DNA of 64,000 bases from Rhodococcus sp. (in: high G+C Gram-positive bacteria) (GTDB lineage Bacteria > Actinomycetota > Actinomycetes > Mycobacteriales > Mycobacteriaceae): positions 1-64,000 of the forward strand of contig NZ_JAHFVG010000014.1 of the NCBI RefSeq assembly GCF_023264675.1. Direction: 5' to 3'. Position 1 is the first letter of the stretch. Every line of letters begins with the position of its first letter. The notes below the pieces were generated by a model. It did no database searches and had not been told where the DNA came from. It worked only from the letters and a program-made list of their open reading frames with translations. Both the position numbers and the translations under genes were made by a program. Shown piece after piece: positions 10,131 to 19,871 of the stretch.

Positions 10131-10626
10131 CGCTTCCGCCTCCTCACCATTTCTCTAGCGCAGAAATATCCGGTCGGTTCCGAACACCTTGCCCCGCGCC
10201 GGTATTCGTTGCCATACCCAAACCCTCGACCTTTACTACACGTCTCCACGACAAGGCGCCACATGGGAACGCATGTTCGAATCAAGGTTCATTCCAAGCG
10301 AACTCGCTTGGCGACCATGGAATGACATACATGTGATTAGACACGCCGCACTGTGCCGCGGTCAAGCTGGTGGGGAATATTCCAATACCATCTGGCGACC
10401 GAAATCAGCACCCTCCCCGGAATCGCGCCTGTCTTGCGCGTGTCGCGCCGAGAAAACGCTGCTCAAACGGGCAGTGAGCTTGGTGACGGCCAGCAGTGCG
10501 TTGCGCTGGCGCCGCGGGCAACGATTCGAAAGCGACACCGGACACATGATCGGATGAACGCGGTGCGAGGCAGCTGTGGGCAGTCGACCACCCGTCGATT
10601 CTGCACACGGCATAGGGTTTGTCACT
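10131..10626. other. Long whiB2-fbiA intergenic region
   Basis: 496 bp without a convincing gene, separating the divergent whiB2 and fbiA starts. It contains a hairpin CCAAGCG-AACT-CGCTTGG at 10294-10311 and the palindrome GGAATATTCC at 10374-10383. It is likely to hold the whiB2 promoter and a long leader. No promoter element was assigned with confidence. Confidence 0.5.
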
Positions 10627-11595
10627 GTGAAAGTGACTGTCTTGGTCGGCGGAGTAGGCGGAGCGCGATTCCTACAGGGCCTCAAAACGCTGCTGGGTGA
10701 CGACGACGACATCACCGCGGTGGTCAATGTCGGCGACGACGTGTGGATGCACGGTCTTCGCATCTGCCCCGATCTCGACACCTGCATGTACACGCTCGGC
10801 GACGGGATCGACACCGATCGTGGATGGGGCCGAATCGCGGAGACGTGGCATGCCCGAGACGAACTCGCAGCGTACGGAGCCGACCCCGACTGGTTCGGAC
10901 TCGGCGACCGCGACATCGCCACACACCTCATCCGTAGCCGGATGCTGCGCACGGGCTACCCGTTGTCCGCCGTCACCGAGGCGCTGTGCAACCGATGGAA
11001 GCCGGGAGTGACGCTGTTGCCGGTCAGCGACGATCGCAGCGAGACCCACGTCGTGGTCACCGACCCCGAGGACCCCACCGGAGAATCGCAGCGGGCAATC
11101 CACTTCCAGGAGTGGTGGGTTCGCTACCGCGCGCAGATCCCCACCCACAGTTTCGCCAACATCGGTGCCGAACAGGCAACTCCGGCCCCCGGAGTTCTCG
11201 ACGCGATCGCCGACGCCGATGCGGTCGTTCTGGCGCCGTCCAACCCCGTCGTGAGCGTCGGAGCGATTCTCGCAGTACCCGGCATTCGGAGTGCGCTGCG
11301 GACCACGTCCGCCAAGGTGGTCGGCCTGTCCCCCGTGGTCGACGGTAAGCCGCTGCGCGGTATGGCGGACGAGTGCCTCTCGGTCATCGGAGTCGAGACG
11401 TCGGCAGAAGCCGTCGGAAAGTATTACGGTGCCAGGGCTGACACCGGAATTCTCGATGCCTGGCTCATTCATTCGACCGACACGGCCGTCGTGCCAGGAG
11501 TCGACGTTCTCAGCGTTCCTCTGCTGATGACAGATCCGGAGACGACAGCCGAAATGGCGGCCGTCGCTTTGCGATCCGCCGGGTTGACCTTGTGA
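10627..11595 (+). CDS. fbiA: 2-phospho-L-lactate (phosphoenolpyruvate) transferase, FbiA/CofD
   Basis: Transfers the phospho-lactyl or phosphoenolpyruvyl group to the deazaflavin FO to give (dehydro-)F420-0. The 322-residue product starts [20 protein letters not shown] and contains [21 protein letters not shown] and [21 protein letters not shown], the CofD signatures. The GTG at 10627 gives the family N-terminus. Its stop overlaps the start of fbiB (GTGA), so the two are translationally coupled, in the same order as mycobacterial fbiA-fbiB. Confidence 0.95.
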   Translation: MKVTVLVGGVGGARFLQGLKTLLGDDDDITAVVNVGDDVWMHGLRICPDLDTCMYTLGDGIDTDRGWGRIAETWHARDELAAYGADPDWFGLGDRDIATHLIRSRMLRTGYPLSAVTEALCNRWKPGVTLLPVSDDRSETHVVVTDPEDPTGESQRAIHFQEWWVRYRAQIPTHSFANIGAEQATPAPGVLDAIADADAVVLAPSNPVVSVGAILAVPGIRSALRTTSAKVVGLSPVVDGKPLRGMADECLSVIGVETSAEAVGKYYGARADTGILDAWLIHSTDTAVVPGVDVLSVPLLMTDPETTAEMAAVALRSAGLTL

Positions 11596-12947
11596 CCGAA
11601 ACAGGGCCTCGGGACCACGCCTCCGGCGGCAGCATCGAAATCATTCCGGTACACGGCCTTCCGGAGTTCCGCCCGGGAGACGATCTCGCAGCGTCGATCT
11701 CGCGATGTGCACCGTGGCTACGCGACGACGACGTCGTGGTCGTGACGAGCAAGGTCTTCTCCAAAGTCGAGGGCAGGCTCGTGGCCGCACCCCTCGACCC
11801 GGAGGAGCGTGACGCTGCCAGGCGCGTGCTCGTCGATCAGGAAGCGGTGCGAGTCGTCGCGCGCAAGGGACGCACGCTCATCACCGAGAACAGACTCGGA
11901 ATTGTCCAGGCAGCCTCCGGGATCGACGGATCCAACGTCGACGGCGCCGAACTCGCCCTGCTCCCGGAGGATCCGGACTCCAGTGCCGCTGCGCTCCGTA
12001 CCGCTCTCGCCGAGTCGCTAGGGGTACGGGTCGGAATCGTCGTCACCGACACGATGGGACGCGCCTGGCGTATCGGGCAGACCGACGCCGCCATCGGTAG
12101 TGCAGGCCTCGCGGTGCTACACGGTTACGCAGGTGCCGAGGACTCACAGGGAAACGAGTTGGTCGTCACCGAGGTCGCCATCGCCGACGAGATTGCTGCC
12201 GCAGGTGATCTGGTGAAAGGCAAACTCGGATCGGTTCCGGTGGCAGTGGTGCGGGGTCTCGTACCGGTCGACGACGGTTCGCGCGCACGCGATCTGGTTC
12301 GCCCCGGTGAAGAGGACCTCTTCTGGCTCGGCACCGAGGAATCGCTCGCTCGCGGGAGGCGTGAGGCAGTCCTGCTGCGGCGTTCGGTCCGGTCGTTCAG
12401 CGACGACGCCGTCGATCCGAACGAGATTCGCGGCGCCGTCGCGGACGCGCTGACCGCTCCGGCACCGCACCACACACGTCCCGTCAGATTCGTCTGGGTG
12501 CGAACACCCGCGCTACGCACACGACTACTGACACAGATGAGGGAACGCTGGCGAGAGGACCTGCGTGCCGACGGCTGGTCTGAAGAGCGCATCGCTCGGC
12601 GAACCTCGCGCGGTGACATCTTGTTCGACGCGCCGGAGATGATCATTCCGTTTCATGTTCCCGACGGTGCTCACATCTACAGCGACGAACGACGAACGCG
12701 CGCAGAAGAAACGATGTTCACGGTGGCCGTCGGCGCAGCAGTTCAAGGACTGCTCGTCTCTCTTGCCGCTCGCGGACTCGGTAGCTGCTGGATCGGTTCC
12801 ACCATCTTCGCCTCGGACGTGGTCAGGACCGAGTTGGGACTGCGAGCCGACTGGAAGGCCATGGGCGCCATTGCGATCGGTCATCCGCTCGACGCCCAGA
12901 CCGTCCGAACCCCGGCGGCCCCGGGCACCGAGCTGCTGGAGATCTGA
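11592..12947 (+). CDS. fbiB: Bifunctional F420 gamma-glutamyl ligase / dehydro-F420-0 reductase, FbiB
   Basis: Adds the poly-glutamate tail to F420-0; the actinobacterial protein fuses the ligase to a nitroreductase-fold reductase. Residues 1 to about 245 are the CofE domain ([60 protein letters not shown]). Residues from about 255 onward form the FMN-binding nitroreductase domain ([40 protein letters not shown]). Length 451 fits two-domain FbiB proteins. The GTG start overlaps the fbiA stop. Confidence 0.95.
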   Translation: MTETGPRDHASGGSIEIIPVHGLPEFRPGDDLAASISRCAPWLRDDDVVVVTSKVFSKVEGRLVAAPLDPEERDAARRVLVDQEAVRVVARKGRTLITENRLGIVQAASGIDGSNVDGAELALLPEDPDSSAAALRTALAESLGVRVGIVVTDTMGRAWRIGQTDAAIGSAGLAVLHGYAGAEDSQGNELVVTEVAIADEIAAAGDLVKGKLGSVPVAVVRGLVPVDDGSRARDLVRPGEEDLFWLGTEESLARGRREAVLLRRSVRSFSDDAVDPNEIRGAVADALTAPAPHHTRPVRFVWVRTPALRTRLLTQMRERWREDLRADGWSEERIARRTSRGDILFDAPEMIIPFHVPDGAHIYSDERRTRAEETMFTVAVGAAVQGLLVSLAARGLGSCWIGSTIFASDVVRTELGLRADWKAMGAIAIGHPLDAQTVRTPAAPGTELLEI

Positions 12948-12949
12948 CC

Positions 12950-13498
12950 ATGAGTACGCGGACGCTTCACGATTCGGCTCGGTCGGTGCTGACCGATTGG
13001 AACTGCGCGGATTGGCAGGAGGATTCTCTGCGACACACGATGCTCGCGTTCCTGGACAGCAATCCCGACGGCTGCCTCCGCTCCAACGCCGCAGGCCACT
13101 TCACAGCGTCGTCGCTGGTGCTCGATGCGTCCGGCACCCATGTGCTGCTGACTCTGCATCCGCGTGTCGGGCGGTGGATTCAGCTCGGCGGACATTGCGA
13201 GGAGTCCGATGACACCGTCGTCGACGCAGCACTTCGTGAGGCGAGAGAAGAGTCGGGCATCGACGATCTGACCATCGACGTGTCACTGCTGTCGGCGCAC
13301 ACTCACCCGATCACGTGCTCACTGGGCAGCCCGACCCGCCATCTGGACCTGAGGTTCCTGGTACGTGCCCCCGATGGTGCCCGGGCAGTGCGAAGCGCAG
13401 AATCCACCGACCTCGCATGGTGGCCGGTGGATTCGTTGCCGGATTCTGCCGAGGTGGAGACCATCTCTCACCTGATTGCCCTCGCAGACCGACGCTGA
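12950..13498 (+). CDS. NUDIX hydrolase
   Basis: 182-residue nucleotide diphosphate hydrolase-like protein. The NUDIX box is GGHCEESDDTVVDAALREAREESGI, with REAREESG carrying the metal-binding glutamates; ASSLVLDASGTHVLLTLHPRVGRWIQLGG precedes it. The start lies two bases after the fbiB stop, so it probably belongs to the F420 operon. The mycobacterial locus has a different gene here (Rv3263). The substrate is not evident. Confidence 0.88.
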   Translation: MSTRTLHDSARSVLTDWNCADWQEDSLRHTMLAFLDSNPDGCLRSNAAGHFTASSLVLDASGTHVLLTLHPRVGRWIQLGGHCEESDDTVVDAALREAREESGIDDLTIDVSLLSAHTHPITCSLGSPTRHLDLRFLVRAPDGARAVRSAESTDLAWWPVDSLPDSAEVETISHLIALADRR

Positions 13499-13521
13499 CG
13501 GTTCTGCGAGGAATCAGCGCA

Positions 13522-14607
13522 TCAGACGTCGGTCGAGAACCGAACGCCGCCGTCGGGAAGCTTGACGCCCGGCCACACGCGGGCACCGCGAAGCAGTTCA
13601 CACCGTGCACCGACGTCGGCTCCGTCACCGATCACCGCGTCACGGACGAGGGCACGCGGCCCGATGCGTGCTCCGAAGCCGATGATGGAACGCTCCACGA
13701 CTGCGCCGGCTTCGACCACAGCTCCGTCGAAGATCACCGCACCGTCCAACCGAGCTCCCGCACCGACTTCGGCGCCACGTCCGACCACGGTGCCACCGAT
13801 GAGCAATGCCCCCGGCGCGACGCCCGCGCTCGGGTGCACCAGAGACTCTCCCCTGGTTCCGGAGAGCGCAGGCGAGGGTGCGATGCCGCGGACGAGGTCC
13901 GCGGAACCCTTGACGAAATCTTCGGGAGTACCCATGTCTCGCCAGTACGCGCTGTCGACGTGTCCGTACACGTGCTTGTCCTCGGCGAGGAGCGCCGGAA
14001 AGACTTCGCGCTCGACCGACACCGGCCGGTCGTGCGGAATCTGCTCGATGATCTCCCGCTTGAAGACGTAGCAGCCTGCGTTGATCTGATCGGTCGGAGG
14101 ATCCTGAGTCTTCTCGAGGAACGCGGTGACGCGGCCGTTCTCGTCGGTCGGCACACAACCGAAAGCGCGCGGATCTCCGACGCGGACGAGGTGCAACGTG
14201 ACGTCGGCTTCGGTTCGGGTGTGAGTGTCGAGCACCGCGGTGAGATCGGTGCCTCCCAGGACGTCGCCGTTGAACACCATCACATTGTCGGCGCGAAGGC
14301 GCGGAAGCACGTTTCGGATTCCGCCGCCGGTTCCCATGGGCTCGGTTTCGGTGACGTATTCGAGTTCGATTCCGAGAGCCGAGCCGTCGCCGAAGTGCTC
14401 TTCGAAGACTTCCGACTTGAACGACGTGCCCAGCACCACATGCTGGATTCCGGCGGCCTTGATCCGGGCGAGCAGGTGATGAAGGAACGGAAGACCTGCC
14501 GTGGGAAGCATCGGCTTCGGAGCCGACAGCGTGAGCGGTCGGAGGCGAGTTCCCTTGCCTCCCACGAGGATTACAGCGTCCGTCGTCTTGCCTGTGTCAG
14601 CTGACAT
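13522..14607 (-). CDS. manC: Mannose-1-phosphate guanylyltransferase (GDP-mannose pyrophosphorylase)
   Basis: Makes GDP-mannose from GTP and mannose-1-phosphate (Rv3264c, often named manB in mycobacteria). The N-terminal nucleotidyltransferase domain has AVILVGGKGTRLRPLTLSAP followed by KPMLPTAGLPFLHHLL and the metal loop VMVFNGDVLGG. The C-terminal 100 residues are left-handed beta-helix hexapeptide repeats (VVGRGAEVGAGARLDGAVI and following). The ATG at 14607 gives a 361-residue protein of family length. It is the last gene of the rmlD-wbbL-manC unit. Confidence 0.94.
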   Translation of the reverse strand: MSADTGKTTDAVILVGGKGTRLRPLTLSAPKPMLPTAGLPFLHHLLARIKAAGIQHVVLGTSFKSEVFEEHFGDGSALGIELEYVTETEPMGTGGGIRNVLPRLRADNVMVFNGDVLGGTDLTAVLDTHTRTEADVTLHLVRVGDPRAFGCVPTDENGRVTAFLEKTQDPPTDQINAGCYVFKREIIEQIPHDRPVSVEREVFPALLAEDKHVYGHVDSAYWRDMGTPEDFVKGSADLVRGIAPSPALSGTRGESLVHPSAGVAPGALLIGGTVVGRGAEVGAGARLDGAVIFDGAVVEAGAVVERSIIGFGARIGPRALVRDAVIGDGADVGARCELLRGARVWPGVKLPDGGVRFSTDV

Positions 14608-14639
14608 GGTCGGCCTCTCTCTTGTCCCGCTCGTCGCGG

Positions 14640-15527
14640 TCATCGATCTGTCGCTGTCTCGTCGATCTGTCGCTGTCGAAGTGCCGAAGCCACAACCACC
14701 TTCGAGCGCAATGCCAGTGCGGCGCGCAGCGCCCATCGTAGGGGAGCTTGCCATAGATCAGGGTGACGATCGGCCTGAAAGCGGTACGCACTCTGGTGGT
14801 GCGCCGGGAGCATCAACTCCGGATGCCTACCTGCCGCATGCCCTTTGGTGTGGGTCACCTCGACGTCGGGTACGTAGACATTCAGCCATCCGGCGGTACC
14901 CAGCCGATCTCCCAAGTCGACGTCTTCCATATACATGAAGTAACGGGAGTCGAACCCGTTCACGCTGTCGAAAGCGGACCGTCGAAGTACCAGGCACGAA
15001 CCGGACAGCCAGCCCACTGTTCGTTCCGTCACAGCTTCGTTGTCCTGACGGTAGCGAAGGGTCCACGGATTGCTCGGCCACACCGTGCTCAGCAGTGCAT
15101 GGCCGGCTCCCGAGAGCAGATCGGGAACGGCGCGCGCCGATGGGTAACGACTGCCGTCGGGCTCGCGGATCAACGGCCCGAGTGCACCGGCCCGTGGCCA
15201 CCGCTCGGCAGCGGCGAGCAGACCGTCGAGCGAGCCGGGATGCCACCGAACGTCGGGATTCGCAACGACCACGAACTCGATGTCGTCGTCGATTTCGGCG
15301 ACGGCACGGTTGACCGCGCCTCCGTATCCGAGGTTTGCACCGGTGCGGAACAGGCGGGCGTTCGGGTACGCCGCCTCGGCAGCCTCGGGGGAACCGTCCG
15401 TCGAGCCGTTGTCGGCCATGATGACCTGCGGCGTCTCCTCGGTAGCCAGAGCAAGGGAGCTCAAGAACTCATCCAGATGTTCCCCGGGCGAATAGGTCAC
15501 CGTTACGACGGCCAGCTTGGAACTCAC
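14640..15527 (-). CDS. wbbL: Rhamnosyltransferase WbbL, arabinogalactan linker
   Basis: Family-2 glycosyltransferase that adds rhamnose from dTDP-rhamnose to GlcNAc-diphosphoryl-decaprenol, forming the linker between peptidoglycan and arabinogalactan. The product has 295 residues: TVTYSPGEHLDEFL, ADNGSTDGSPEAAE, the metal-binding VVVANPDVRW, and the acceptor-side GFDSRYFMYMEDVDLGDRLG. The start is GTG, 34 bp after rmlD. The last codons contain a 19-bp near-tandem duplication (14644-14681). Confidence 0.94.
   Translation of the reverse strand: MSSKLAVVTVTYSPGEHLDEFLSSLALATEETPQVIMADNGSTDGSPEAAEAAYPNARLFRTGANLGYGGAVNRAVAEIDDDIEFVVVANPDVRWHPGSLDGLLAAAERWPRAGALGPLIREPDGSRYPSARAVPDLLSGAGHALLSTVWPSNPWTLRYRQDNEAVTERTVGWLSGSCLVLRRSAFDSVNGFDSRYFMYMEDVDLGDRLGTAGWLNVYVPDVEVTHTKGHAAGRHPELMLPAHHQSAYRFQADRHPDLWQAPLRWALRAALALRSKVVVASALRQRQIDETATDR
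14644..14681. repeat. Two-copy 19-bp tandem repeat at the wbbL 3' end
   Basis: CGATCTGTCGCTGTC occurs twice with a 19-bp period, inside and just before the wbbL stop codon. It alters only the last few residues of the protein (RQRQIDETATDR). Confidence 0.6.
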
Positions 15528-15561
15528 GCGGGCAAGACTAACTGCCGCCGCTCACCATCCA

Positions 15562-16440
15562 TCACTTCGTGGGCGAACGGGCGGCGGCGGACGCAGCCGA
15601 CAGTGCATCGGCCAGTGCGTCCTGCCAGTCACGCAGAGGCGTCAAACCGGCCTTCGACCACGCTTCTCCCGACAACACGGAGAAGGCGGGCCGCGGGGCC
15701 GGCCGGACGTACTCCGAGCTCGAGCACGGCGCCACCCGGTCCGGATCCGCGCCGAGTCCGGCGAACACGGCGCGGGCCAGGTCGTACCAGCTCGCCGTGC
15801 CTGCATTCGTCAGGTGAAGAATCGGCACGGAGACCGATTCGGCGCCTGCCAGCTCGAGCAGACCGGCTGCGAGGTCGCGCGAGTAGGTCGGTGATCCGAC
15901 CTGGTCGTCGACGACGGTGATCGTCTCGTGTTCGCTCTCCAACCGCCGCATCGTGGCAACGAAATCGGATCCGACGCCGGTGTACACCCACGCAGTTCTG
16001 ACCACCGTCGCCGACGGGAGTGCCGCCAGAACGTTTCGCTCCCCCGCCAACTTGGTTCTGCCGTACGCGCTCTGCGGCGCCGTCGGTTGGTTCGGTTCGT
16101 AGGGCACGGCCGACAAACCGTCGAACACGTAGTCGGTGGACACATGGATCAGTCGAGCTCCGACGCGCGCGCAGGATTCCGCGAGATTTCGCGGACCGTT
16201 GGCGTTGACCTCCAGAGCCCGTGCCTCGTCCGCTTCCGCGGCGTCCACGGCTGTGTAGGCCGCGCAGTTGATCACCACCATGCCCGGCTCGACAGCGTCG
16301 TCGACCGCCCGCTTGTCGGTGATGTCCAGCTCTGCACTGCTGACACCGACCGTTCGGTTGCCCGAATCTTCGGCACTCGACAGTTGAACTATCTGTTGCC
16401 CGAGTTGTCCCCCGGCTCCGGTAACAAGGATGTACGCCAC
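15562..16440 (-). CDS. rmlD: dTDP-4-dehydrorhamnose reductase
   Basis: Final step of dTDP-L-rhamnose synthesis, feeding WbbL. The 292-residue extended SDR has the Rossmann motif VTGAGGQLGQQIV at the N-terminus, HVSTDYVFDG, the catalytic YGRTKLAGE, and AWVYTGVGSDFVATM. The GTG at 16440 is chosen because it places the nucleotide-binding glycines at residues 8-14; the frame continues open upstream without homology. It heads the minus-strand unit and diverges from the LCP gene. Confidence 0.95.
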   Translation of the reverse strand: MAYILVTGAGGQLGQQIVQLSSAEDSGNRTVGVSSAELDITDKRAVDDAVEPGMVVINCAAYTAVDAAEADEARALEVNANGPRNLAESCARVGARLIHVSTDYVFDGLSAVPYEPNQPTAPQSAYGRTKLAGERNVLAALPSATVVRTAWVYTGVGSDFVATMRRLESEHETITVVDDQVGSPTYSRDLAAGLLELAGAESVSVPILHLTNAGTASWYDLARAVFAGLGADPDRVAPCSSSEYVRPAPRPAFSVLSGEAWSKAGLTPLRDWQDALADALSAASAAARSPTK

Positions 16441-16559
16441 AGTCCGAAAGTGTGGCACGCCGTCGGCGCTTGAGCGAGGCAGTGACATTTCACAAGTAGC
16501 CTGGACCTCCGGGGACGACGAAACACACACACACATTCGACAAGCAGAAAGGGCCGCAG

Positions 16560-18251
16560 GTGCCACGAGAGTCGGACGCATCACGGGACGAGCCCCGCTC
16601 CCGTCACGGCGAGCAGTACCGCCGGAACGCCCGCACCGCTCGCGGCACCAGGAATGCACCGTCGGGCCACCGCTCCGAACGGTCCGACCGGCCCGCGCGA
16701 CGTGAACAGCCCGAACGACATGACCGCGCCGAGCGCCACGGTCGGCGCCGCGCCGCACCCGCCGTCGACGGGGAGGCGTCGGCACCGTCGACTTCCCGCC
16801 GCCTCCGCGGACCGCAGATCGCCATCGCGGCGGTGTCGGTGCTCGTGCTGGTGGTAACCGGCTTCGCATGGAGAGGCGTCGACAGCCTTCGATCCAACAT
16901 CGCCACCGCGGGCGCCCTCGGCCTCGGCGGAGGCTCCGACGGCGCAGTGGACATCCTGATGGTCGGAACCGACAGTCGGACCGACGCGCACGGCAATGCA
17001 CTGTCCCAGGCGGAACTCGACTCACTTCGCGCCGGTGAGGAGGTCGCGTCGAACACCGACACGATCGTTCTCATCCGGGTACCGAACGACGGCTCGTCGG
17101 CGACCGCGATCTCGATCCCACGCGACTCGTACGTCGAGGTTCCCGGCATCGGGATGTCGAAGATCAATGCCGCCTACGGCGCGACGAAAGAGAACAAGCG
17201 GCTCGAACTCGTCGAATCGGGCGTCACGGATGCCGATGCGGAAAGCCAGTCGACCGAGGCGGGGCGTGAAGCGCTCATCGAGTCGGTTGCGAACCTCACC
17301 GGCATCACCGTCGACCACTACGCCGAAGTGGGTCTGCTGGGGTTCGTTCTGCTCACCGATGCCGTCGGCGGCGTTGACGTCTGCTTGAATGCTCCGGTCG
17401 ACGAACCGATGTCGGGCGCGAACTTCCCGGCGGGCGAGCAGACCCTGTCCGGTGCGGACGCATTGAGTTTCGTCCGCCAGCGTCACGACCTGCCGCGTGG
17501 TGATCTCGACCGAATCGTGCGCCAACAAGTGTTCATGGCTTCGCTCGTACGCAACGTGCTGAGCGCCAAGACCCTGAGCAACCCGGGCAAGCTCGGCCAG
17601 CTCAGCGGAGCCGTGCAACGTTCGGTGGTTCTCGATTCGGACTGGGACATACTGCAATTCGCAACCCGGCTTCAGGACCTCGCGGGCGGCAAGGTCAAGT
17701 TCGAGACCATTCCTGCTGTCGACATCAACGGCGTGACCGATTACGGCGAGTCCATCGTCGAGGTCGATCCGGCGGCAGTGAAGAAGTACGTCGAAGGACT
17801 CCTCGACGGCACGGCGGACGAACAGGATTCACCTCCGAGCACCGATGAACCGAAAGTCGATCCGGCCACAGTGACTGTCGACGTGGCCAACGACAGCGGA
17901 ATCGACGGCCTCGCGAACGGCGTGGCGGGCACCCTCGGTCAGCTGGGCTACACCGGCGGAAGCGTCGGGAACTACGAGGGAACCTCGGTGGAGTCCAGCA
18001 CGATCCAAGCGGCGAATCCCGACAGCGACGCTGCGCGCCAGGTTGCCCAGGCGCTGGGCGGGCTTCCGATCTCGTCCGACGACACTCTGACCGGCGACAC
18101 CGTGCGAGTCGTGCTCGCATCGGATTATGCGGGGCCTGGTGCCGATGGACAGGTGGCTACCACGACCACCACCACCACCGAGACCACCGCCGGCGAGTCA
18201 CCGGCACCGGCCATCGATGCAGGCTCGACCGGGCCTGCCTGCGTCAACTGA
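16560..18251 (+). CDS. LytR-CpsA-Psr (LCP) family cell-wall ligase
   Basis: LCP enzymes transfer glycopolymers such as arabinogalactan from lipid carrier to peptidoglycan outside the membrane; the mycobacterial counterpart is Rv3267. The 563-residue protein has an Arg/Glu-rich cytoplasmic tail (residues 1-80), one membrane helix near 85-103 (IAIAAVSVLVLVVTGFAW), the LCP domain with DILMVGTDSRTD, AISIPRDSYVEVPG, KINAAYG and ADALSFVRQRHDLPRGDLDR, then a LytR_C-like domain (VDVANDSGIDGLANGVAGTL) and a Thr-rich tail. The GTG follows AAAGG. It diverges from rmlD across 119 bp. Confidence 0.93.
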   Translation: MPRESDASRDEPRSRHGEQYRRNARTARGTRNAPSGHRSERSDRPARREQPERHDRAERHGRRRAAPAVDGEASAPSTSRRLRGPQIAIAAVSVLVLVVTGFAWRGVDSLRSNIATAGALGLGGGSDGAVDILMVGTDSRTDAHGNALSQAELDSLRAGEEVASNTDTIVLIRVPNDGSSATAISIPRDSYVEVPGIGMSKINAAYGATKENKRLELVESGVTDADAESQSTEAGREALIESVANLTGITVDHYAEVGLLGFVLLTDAVGGVDVCLNAPVDEPMSGANFPAGEQTLSGADALSFVRQRHDLPRGDLDRIVRQQVFMASLVRNVLSAKTLSNPGKLGQLSGAVQRSVVLDSDWDILQFATRLQDLAGGKVKFETIPAVDINGVTDYGESIVEVDPAAVKKYVEGLLDGTADEQDSPPSTDEPKVDPATVTVDVANDSGIDGLANGVAGTLGQLGYTGGSVGNYEGTSVESSTIQAANPDSDAARQVAQALGGLPISSDDTLTGDTVRVVLASDYAGPGADGQVATTTTTTTETTAGESPAPAIDAGSTGPACVN

Positions 18252-18283
18252 GTCAGTGCCCGTCATCGGATAGTGTTTCGGGC

Positions 18284-18991
18284 GTGGCTTCGACACTGAC
18301 GCAGGAACTGCTGGATCCCATCCTCCGCACCGACCCGGCAGGCCCTCGGGTGACGTATTACGACGACGCAACGGGCGAACGCGTGGAAGTCTCGACGGTG
18401 ACCTTGGCCAATTGGGCCGCGAAGACCGCCAATCTGCTTCGTGACGAGTTCGGTCTCGAACCAGGGGCACGTGTCAGCGTTCTCCTGCCTGCACACTGGC
18501 AGACAGCCGCAGTGCTGCTCGGAGCCTGGTGGGCCGGGGCCGACGTCACCCTCGTTGCCGACGAGAACGTCGAACTCGCACTGGTTCAAGGCGATCGAAT
18601 CGACGAAGCGGGCGATGTCCCCGAGATTCTCGCACTCTCGCTCGACGCGTTCGGCAAGCCCGTGCCGAATCTTCCTCTCGGAGTGACCGACTACGCCACG
18701 TCGGTCCGCGTCCACGGGGACCAATTCCGGCCGTCGGGACAACAGGGAGCGCTCGACGGCATGGCCGTCGACGACGTTCTCGCCGCCGCACGTGCACGGG
18801 CGGAAGCACATTCGCTCACGATCGGTGATCGCGTACTTTCATCTCAGCCGTGGACCACCACCGCGCAGTTGATCGATGGATTGCTGTCGGTGCTGGTTGC
18901 CGGCGGGTCACTCGTTCAGGTGAACAACCCGGACGACAGCAAGACCGAGCGACGGATTTCGAGCGAAAAGGTCACCAGAACACTCGGCTAG
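18284..18991 (+). CDS. TIGR03089 family protein
   Basis: 235-residue actinobacterial protein resembling the N-terminal part of AMP-binding enzymes (LRTDPAGPRVTYYDDATGERVEVS, NWAAKTANLLRDEFGLEPGARV, VLLPAHWQTAAVLLGAWWAGADV) but lacking the adenylation core motifs, so it is unlikely to activate a substrate by itself. It follows the LCP gene as in mycobacteria (Rv3268). Its stop shares the palindrome CTAG with the stop of the convergent gene on the other strand. Confidence 0.85.
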   Translation: MASTLTQELLDPILRTDPAGPRVTYYDDATGERVEVSTVTLANWAAKTANLLRDEFGLEPGARVSVLLPAHWQTAAVLLGAWWAGADVTLVADENVELALVQGDRIDEAGDVPEILALSLDAFGKPVPNLPLGVTDYATSVRVHGDQFRPSGQQGALDGMAVDDVLAAARARAEAHSLTIGDRVLSSQPWTTTAQLIDGLLSVLVAGGSLVQVNNPDDSKTERRISSEKVTRTLG

Positions 18992-19365
18992 GTCCGGTAA
19001 CCGCCGTCGCGCAAACCTGCCTCGATCTCGTATCGATTGAGGGGGCCTGGTCGGCGGAGTTCCTCCACCAGGTACCGAACGGCGAACATCGATCCGTAGC
19101 GTGCCCACTGATCCGCGTGAACGGCCTCGTGGCGCAGCACCGCAGCCGAGGTGTTGTCTCGCGTGAAGTAGACGCCGCCGACGGTGGTGCCACCTCTGCC
19201 GAAGCCACTGCGCATGTTGGACGCGACGAACAGACGACTGGCCGCGTCGAAGGCGATGTCGGCGCGCCAGATTCGCGCATAACCGAGCGCGGCGTACGTC
19301 ACCAGCCTCGACTGAAACCGCCCACGCGCAGCACTGCGAACCTGCGCCCGGGCGACGTTGCTCAT
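18988..19365 (-). CDS. Small HExxH-containing protein of unknown function
   Basis: 125-residue protein with [18 protein letters not shown] near residue 85: an HEAVH zinc-binding pattern followed by an aspartate, as in zincin-fold or DUF4157-like proteins. No signal peptide or membrane helix is evident. The ATG overlaps the purE stop (ATGA), making it the third gene of a purK-purE unit with coupled translation. Function unknown; a peptidase role is only suggested by the motif. Confidence 0.7.
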   Translation of the reverse strand: MSNVARAQVRSAARGRFQSRLVTYAALGYARIWRADIAFDAASRLFVASNMRSGFGRGGTTVGGVYFTRDNTSAAVLRHEAVHADQWARYGSMFAVRYLVEELRRPGPLNRYEIEAGLRDGGYRT

Positions 19366-19871
19366 CCCAGCAGTGTGGACCGCAGCGCGGCGTCCTTCTC
19401 GAGAACCATCGTCTCGAGACTCGCCTGGAACGTCGTCATCCGCTGCTGCAGAACCGCGTCGGACGCGCCGAGGATCCGCACCGCGAGCAGACCGGCGTTG
19501 CGCGCCCCACCGATCGACACCGTCGCCACCGGAACGCCTGCCGGCATCTGCACGATCGAGAGCAGCGAATCCATCCCATCGAGGTATTTCAGCGGCACCG
19601 GCACACCGATCACCGGCAGCGGAGTGGCCGACGCGACCATGCCCGGCAAGTGCGCCGCGCCTCCCGCACCGGCAATGATCACCTTCAGTCCCCTGCCGGA
19701 CGCGCTGTTCGCGTAATCGATCATCCGTTGCGGAGTGCGATGAGCCGAGATCACTCCGACCTCGAATCGAACGCCGAACTCCGCCAACGCTTCCGCCGCA
19801 GCTTCCATCGTCGGCCAGTCCGAGTCGCTGCCCATGATCAATCCGACCTGAGGTCCAAGTCCTTCGGTCAT
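19362..19871 (-). CDS. purE: N5-carboxyaminoimidazole ribonucleotide mutase
   Basis: Rearranges N5-CAIR to CAIR in purine synthesis. The 169-residue class I PurE shows [28 protein letters not shown] and [16 protein letters not shown], covering the substrate-binding loops. The ATG at 19871 overlaps the purK stop by four bases, so the two enzymes of this pathway segment are translationally coupled. Confidence 0.97.
   Translation of the reverse strand: MTEGLGPQVGLIMGSDSDWPTMEAAAEALAEFGVRFEVGVISAHRTPQRMIDYANSASGRGLKVIIAGAGGAAHLPGMVASATPLPVIGVPVPLKYLDGMDSLLSIVQMPAGVPVATVSIGGARNAGLLAVRILGASDAVLQQRMTTFQASLETMVLEKDAALRSTLLG

Noticed and set aside
16521..16545. CA dinucleotide run before the LCP gene
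   Set aside because: Only about six repeats, no evidence of function.
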